Assembly (NCBI GenBank): GCA_025175895.1
Contig: CM046003.1
Coordinates: forward strand, 50,524,335 to 50,588,334
Direction of reading: 5' to 3'
DNA length: 64,000 bases
Source: Wurfbainia villosa
Lineage: Eukaryota; Streptophyta; Magnoliopsida; Zingiberales; Zingiberaceae
The notes under the pieces are model-generated. The model worked only from the letters and a program-made list of their open reading frames with translations, was not told the origin of the DNA and did no database searches. The translations under genes were made by a program, and so were the position numbers. Each line of letters opens with the position of its first letter. Positions within the stretch are counted from its first letter, which is position 1. Shown here in pieces: positions 58,560 through 64,000 of the stretch.

Positions 58560-61500
58560 TAAAGGCTAAACCCAACCGTTTGCGCATTTCTCATTTCTTC
58601 CTCAATCGCGAACTCGGGTTCTCTTTCGTTTTTCCCCGATTCTTCTTCCTCACCATCGTCGATGGCTCCCTCTCGATCTCGACGATAGCTACTCGACTTC
58701 AGCGTCGACTTCTTCCTATTTCCTCCTGATCCGGCCTTGACCTTCTCTTCTCACGATGTGGCTTGTCCTTCCCGTGATCGATATTCCTTTCCACCCGACG
58801 CCGCTGATCTCGGTTGGGAGCAAGCAGCGCCGACCGATCGCCTACCCTCACTCGCGCTCTATTTCTCTGACCTCCAACCATCGTCAGCCGCCATCCAGCT
58901 CAACCGGTCACCCTAATCAGCCTATACATGAATCTCATCATCGCACGAGCTCGGATCGTCGCCGTCGCCTTTGCTCAGCCATTTCTGAGTTCGCCGCTAG
59001 CCGATTTGCCTCCGACCACCATGGACAACATCGGCAACAATCATAAGCTCCATATGCCATTACTGTCGTCTCCTTGTTGAGCTCCGTCGATCCGGATGAG
59101 CGGCGCCTCCGGTTGACTACTGATCTACCATCGAGCCTCTTCTTTCTTTGTGAGTTGCCGTGTCGTTACCTCCAAGCTCGCTCCATTGATCGGGCGGCAA
59201 TGGTGGATTGTTATTCTGATTTAGATCGTAAGCAATATTGTGAGTTGGCTACCTTGATATATCTATTTCTATTTATCCGCTTTTGTCCAATCTTTGTGGA
59301 TTGTTGATGAGGATGTCGATCGGCCAGCAGGTTGGACAGGGCTAGGACAGATCTTAATGTTCTTCGGTGTGGAATTGTTGATAGCAAGCTGATTTGGGGG
59401 TTGTTTTTGTTGTGGATAGAGCTATGAACAGCTTGAGTATGTGATCAGTTTTGATGTGGATTGGATGGTGTTGCTGAGGTGTGTTCTATTGTGTAGATGA
59501 GCTATGGGTTTGAAAGCTCACTGTTGAATTGACATTTGATGAAGTTGAGCAGGGAATCTGAATCAGGTAAGCTGTGATTTGGTTCTGTTTTGGTAGTGAA
59601 CTAGATTGTGACAGAAAAATAGTTTATGATTGGATTTATGTTCGATTTGAGATGGGACACCATCATTGGACTTATGATAGACTTTGTCAATATTTGCGTG
59701 TTGATTACAGGATGTTGATTTCAGGACTTTGATTAGTGATGATGCTTGTAGAAGGGATGGCTGATACGAGCTACATAGTAGGTGGGTAATATCTACCCTG
59801 GTCAGGTAGTTTTGATCTGAATCTGGTGCATGAATTTGGACTTATGCAATTACTTTGATCTTAGATCCACTCTTATTTAATCATATGCTTGTACTGCCTT
59901 AACCTTTGAGATATATTGTTGTTACTTCATTGATTATCTAGCATGGATAAGAACTATAAACCCTATTATGTGTTAGCTGATAGATGTTCAGTAAGTACAG
60001 GTAGTTAGGGTTATCTTTGTGACCTCAGATTGGGTTACTGTGTTACATCACTAGGGTTAGATGATGGATTAGATTATGGAGTCGATTATTGTATCATATA
60101 CTTATTAGTTGTGCATCTATGGTGGATTTAGTTGTCTTTGCATAGATAAATGTGTGGTTGTCATATGTGGCCATGGACTAGAGGTCCTTGCGTGATGGTA
60201 TATCCATTATGGATTGTGTGCCGGTGTATGGTTATATAGGCGGTCGATAGTATCTCGCTACTAACTAGAGGTCTTAGCGTGGTTGACTGTCAGATGTGTA
60301 TGACTCTTTGTGTGATAGAGAGTGTCTTGTGGATTGTAGTCCTTGCATAGTTGACTTTTGGTTGACCAAGACTCCCCGTGGGATAGGGAGTGTGGCGAGG
60401 ATACATGTGTGGAGCTATGCATCATTACATTGCATGCATGCTGTTGACTGGGTCTCTCTTGTGGTTGAGATGGGTCGTCAGTCATCCTGCCTCCCCGGCC
60501 ACTCGGGGTGGTGGTAGCAGGGTTGAGGGCAGAGCATTGGATGTGCCGTGCTTGGCCACTATAGATGGTGGTAGCTGGAGTGGCGTGCAGCTTGTCCTGT
60601 TGTACAACACTCGGACACTCATGGGTAGTGGTAGCTAGAGTCTCTTGTAGTAGGGACCCCTAGGGTAGCATATAGCTCTATGGCAGTTAGCTACTATTTC
60701 ATACTACCCAACTCGGTCACTCGAGAGTGTTGGCGGCTGGAGTCGGGATAGTAGTCATGTTGTGCCACCCTGGCCACTCTGGGGTCGTGGTTGGACGGGT
60801 CCGCAGACATGGCCATGCATATGCATTGCTGATATATATGTATGCATGTATTTGATATATGTTTTACATATGCCTGTGAGATGTTGCATTTGATTGAGCT
60901 ATGATTGTTTCATTTACTTGTACATCATGATATATGTCATTTGCATATTATATACTGCTGTGTGTTGAGCATGATATATGTGTTGGTCCAGACTGTTGTA
61001 TGCATTTGACTAGCGTCATGTCATAGTGTGGTATGGACCAGGATGTTATTACATGTGATTATACACTGTTCATATGTCCGAGTGTTGTTTAGGTATGAGA
61101 TTGACTTTGTACGTTATATGAGTTATGTTATTGTATATCTGTTCAGGATGATATAACTTATGGTGTTGTAGACTGTCAGGTATGTTGGTACATTACTTCA
61201 TGTTCAGTTGATCAGTTTAGTATATACATTGAGTATGACTATACTGTGGTTACTTGTTATTAGATTTTGATTGGACTGTATATCTATTGGACTCATGCTA
61301 TATACCTATAGATCTTCACATGTATACTTGTAGATCTCTATATTCTTATATGTTGTTCATGGACTTTCTACATATTACCTCTGAGTTTATACTCACCACT
61401 CCGGACCCTAGGTTTCCTATCGCCTAGGTAACAGGTAGAAGATTTCCTTGGACATTCGGAGCTCCATCAGCTGATCCCATCTCACACCGAACGGATGGAT

Positions 61501-61838
61501 ATGTATTTCGTATTCTTGTATTCTTGTGCATTGTTGTTTTGGGATTTTAACCTGTGTTGTTTCCGTATTTATGATATACGGATGTGATGTATGTATTTGG
61601 TCTTTGATGTGATTTCTGTTGTGATTCTTGTTGTGTCAAAGTCACTCCGGAGTGCACAGTTGACTCTTTGTATCTTTTTAACTATCAGTATATTTCCGCT
61701 GTGTTTGGTATGTTGATATCTTTATATTATGTTGTTGTTGTGGGCCTACGGGCCTTGTATTAACCCGATATGTTGCCACGTACAGGGGAGATGTCGTCCA
61801 TTTACTTTTCGGTACGACATACTCTTGGGGTGTGACAA
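58560..61838 (+). repeat. Tekay/Del-like Gypsy LTR (left border uncertain)
   Basis: Long LTR ending CTCTTGGGGTGTGACA at 61838, followed by a primer-binding site. A GC-rich Ser/Pro-coding-like segment (about 58600-59120), a diverged 55-60-bp repeat (GGCCACTC...GGTGGTAGC, about 60490-60800) and the TTTATACTCACCACTCCGGA block near 61387 are all typical of Del/Tekay LTRs. The open frame at 58756-59046 has no recognisable domain. No paired LTR in the window; the left border is a guess. Confidence 0.72.
60490..60800 (+). repeat. Diverged tandem repeat in the Tekay-like LTR
   Basis: CTNGGCCACTC-GGGTGGTGGTAGC-type units at about 60495, 60552, 60607, 60713 and 60770. Confidence 0.75.
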
Positions 61839-64000
61839 TTTTATTGGTATCAGAGTCTTAGGTTGCGAAGTCTATTTTCGGATTTTATTTCGTTCGGACA
61901 TCGAGTTTTGCTTTACTCGGTTTTGGTTTTGTGAGTTCATGGATCTAGCTGTTGCGGACATCTCCGAGATACAAGGATTAAGGTATGTTAACTATTACTA
62001 CATATCCTTCTATTGGTTATGCATTTAGTTACTTATAACATGGATTACTTGTAGTGTGTTAGTCACTATCTGTAACCGTGGTTTGAGATGATCACGGGAA
62101 CGACTTGTTGAGTCATGTATCTGCTTTCGAAAAGGTAAATGACCTTTTTGAGTCGACTGATACGGAGTCGGATAGCAGGGGTCAGGTAGTCGCATTTCTT
62201 GTGGAGATCAAAGATTATGGTCTTAGGGATCTTCACTAACTGTGCTTGTCAGATCATTACCTGTGGGGTAATGAACAGACTTGTATACTATTGTTGATAC
62301 AGATAGTAGAGGATTAGTTTGGAGATATTCATAGGGATTTTGATCCTTGAGTTGGTCATGTTAGGTTGTATAACTTTGAAAGTACTTTTGAGTACTTAAC
62401 TCTTGTTATACGGAGAAAGTAGTGTTAGTTGAATACCATTATCCGAATCTAGCCGGTACTTGGTGGAAGATATAGAAAATAACTTTCGGGAAATCACACA
62501 TCACTTGGCCACGGTGTAGTGATGTTGTGAGAGAGTATTTTCCCACGTCATCTTCTTTGACTCGTCGTCAGGGAATTCTTGAGCTTTTGGTTGGGTGATC
62601 GTTTGGTAACGAGGCTACCATGCAAAGTCGTTAGACTTGCGAAGATTACGACCACCTAATAGCTTAAGAATGTGATTGGGTTGATTTCGGCCACCCATGG
62701 TTTATTGGCTGACATCTTGATCATGATGTTTGGATCTCCTATCAGATCCTATCGGAAGGCACTAGACCGAGTCATGTGTATAGAAATGACTCCGTAGCTA
62801 GTGTTTTAAGAGTTGGAGATTTGATAAGCATATATATTGCAAGTCAAAATATTGGAATCAGAAGTCTCCGAATGTTTGACAAAAGGAGCAAGATTAGAGT
62901 CATGAGTCACGAGCGACTATTGAAGAGTTTTCTGATCATAGAAGACCGACTGCAGATCGACAGCATCTTATATTGTTTATCAGTGAAATCAAAGGAAAGA
63001 CTCTGAAGGGAGATTATGTGCGTGTAGTGCGGGTCACGATGAGACGCAGAGTTAGATTATTCGATGGATCATTTTATCCTTTTCTATTATAAGCAGTCAG
63101 TATCTACTAGGAGAGTATGTATTTTGAAGACTCAGTTGAAGACTATGGATGAAGCTTTCGAGAGGACGATCCACAACCTTGGAAGCCAAGATCATCGCAG
63201 AAGATTGGGTTATCACATCAGCAGTGATCTACTACCTCAGATATAGTTGAAGCTCTTTGATACTTCCATCTGGAAGAAGCAATTTACTCAACAGTATCAG
63301 TAGAAGACATCTCAGAAGATTCAGAAATCCAGACGACAATTATTACCTCCCCAGGCGTGGTTATCCTTTGTACAAAGGAGAGCGCTTACGATTATGGTCG
63401 TATCTATGCAATATTCTCCCGTTGCAGTTATATTATTTGCAGAGTTAGAGCGTGCTACGATGTTGATAGTTCTTCAGTATTTTATAGCCGGATGTGTACC
63501 TTTGCCAGTACAACAGTGTTTACCATCTCCGTTGCAGTCGTTTGGCTTGTACCTCCGTTCCACCACCAGTTGATTTCAGTTCCTCCATGGTAGTCCTTTG
63601 CACCTACATGAGCTCAGTCGCCAAGAGCAGAAGTTGGACGAGTTACATGATTACTCGAGTAGAAGAGGTATAGTAGACCGAAGAATTGGACAATTAGGGT
63701 ATTACTTTAGGTTACCCTATTTGCGGATATATCGAGAGATACTGGTAGTTACAGATAGCTAGGTTTAGAATATTCTTAGATAAGGTTAGAAGGGTTTCTA
63801 TCGACTCGTGGGTTGGTGATTTTCTCTACCGTTAGGTGGAATGTTGATCAACAACCAAGAAGTCAAAGGATACCCTTAGCCTTTGCTAGACTTACCTCGA
63901 TTATAGACATATCCTTATAGGTAGTTAAATTTTTGGAATGTTGGTATAACATGTCTTTTGGATGTGAGTATAATTCGAGAGTATTCGGATGTAGTTTCAG
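61839..64000 (+). pseudogene. Start of the internal region of the Tekay-like Gypsy, heavily degraded
   Basis: TGGTATCAGAGTCTTAG at about 61851 is a diverged initiator tRNA-Met primer-binding site. The following 2.1 kb is scattered with stops. Possible gag debris is seen near 62440-62600 (TGGTGGAAGATATAG, TTTTCCCACGTCATC ... AGGGAATTCTTGAGC). No clean domain; the element continues past the right edge. Confidence 0.55.

Noticed and set aside
58756..59046. Possible host gene start, GC-rich Ser/Pro/Arg frame
   Set aside because: It lies in the GC-rich part of a Tekay/Del-like LTR, which commonly has such frames; no introns, domain or continuation.

Overview
The window is plant nuclear DNA made almost wholly of nested LTR retrotransposons. 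I found no host gene, tRNA, rRNA or CRISPR array. The Ty1/Copia and Ty3/Gypsy families, the primer-binding sites matching plant initiator tRNA-Met (TGGTATCAGAGCC), a Sirevirus-like gag with multiple polypurine boxes and a Tekay/Del-like LTR all point to pericentromeric or other repeat-rich heterochromatin of a flowering plant. A monocot is my guess; the species cannot be named from this sequence.

Layout. Positions 1-35901 belong to a minus-strand Copia element 'E' in tandem LTR-internal-LTR-internal form: one internal copy at 1-9043, a shared LTR at 9044-11242, a second internal copy split into 11243-12562 and 30049-33709, and an outer LTR at 33710-35901. A gag-only Sirevirus-like element of the TR-GAG type (2651-8182, TSD ATAGT) sits in the leader of the left copy. 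Copia element 'A' (12563-30043, TSD CCTTA) splits the right copy inside reverse transcriptase, and A holds Copia element 'B' (14746-23594). E itself ends against a Tekay-like LTR end (35902-36251), which abuts a truncated plus-strand Copia 'H' (36252 to about 44400). H is also split by a solo Sirevirus-like LTR 'G1' (38303-42102, TSD ATTAA), which holds an E-family solo LTR 'F' (39744-41988).

From 44400 to 48394 lies repeat debris with minisatellites. A Copia LTR (48395-49573) follows, carrying a 635-bp foldback/MULE-like MITE with a perfect 9-bp TSD (48425-49059). A degraded chromovirus-type Gypsy with perfect TSDs (49904-55258) comes next, then three minisatellites, a second solo Sirevirus-like LTR 'G2' (56330-57805, TSD TTAGA), AT-rich spacer, and a Tekay/Del-like Gypsy LTR with the start of a degraded internal region running off the right edge.

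No autonomous element is intact: every pol seen has stops, frameshifts, deletions or catalytic-site changes. The only long clean reading frame is the 579-codon gag of the TR-GAG element, which would need pol from a related element to move. Insertion order can be read from the nesting: H is oldest, then the Tekay LTR and G1, then E and F, then A and the TR-GAG, then B. Some LTR pairs show dense local mismatches near CAG/CTG, which I suspect are sequencing or consensus errors.
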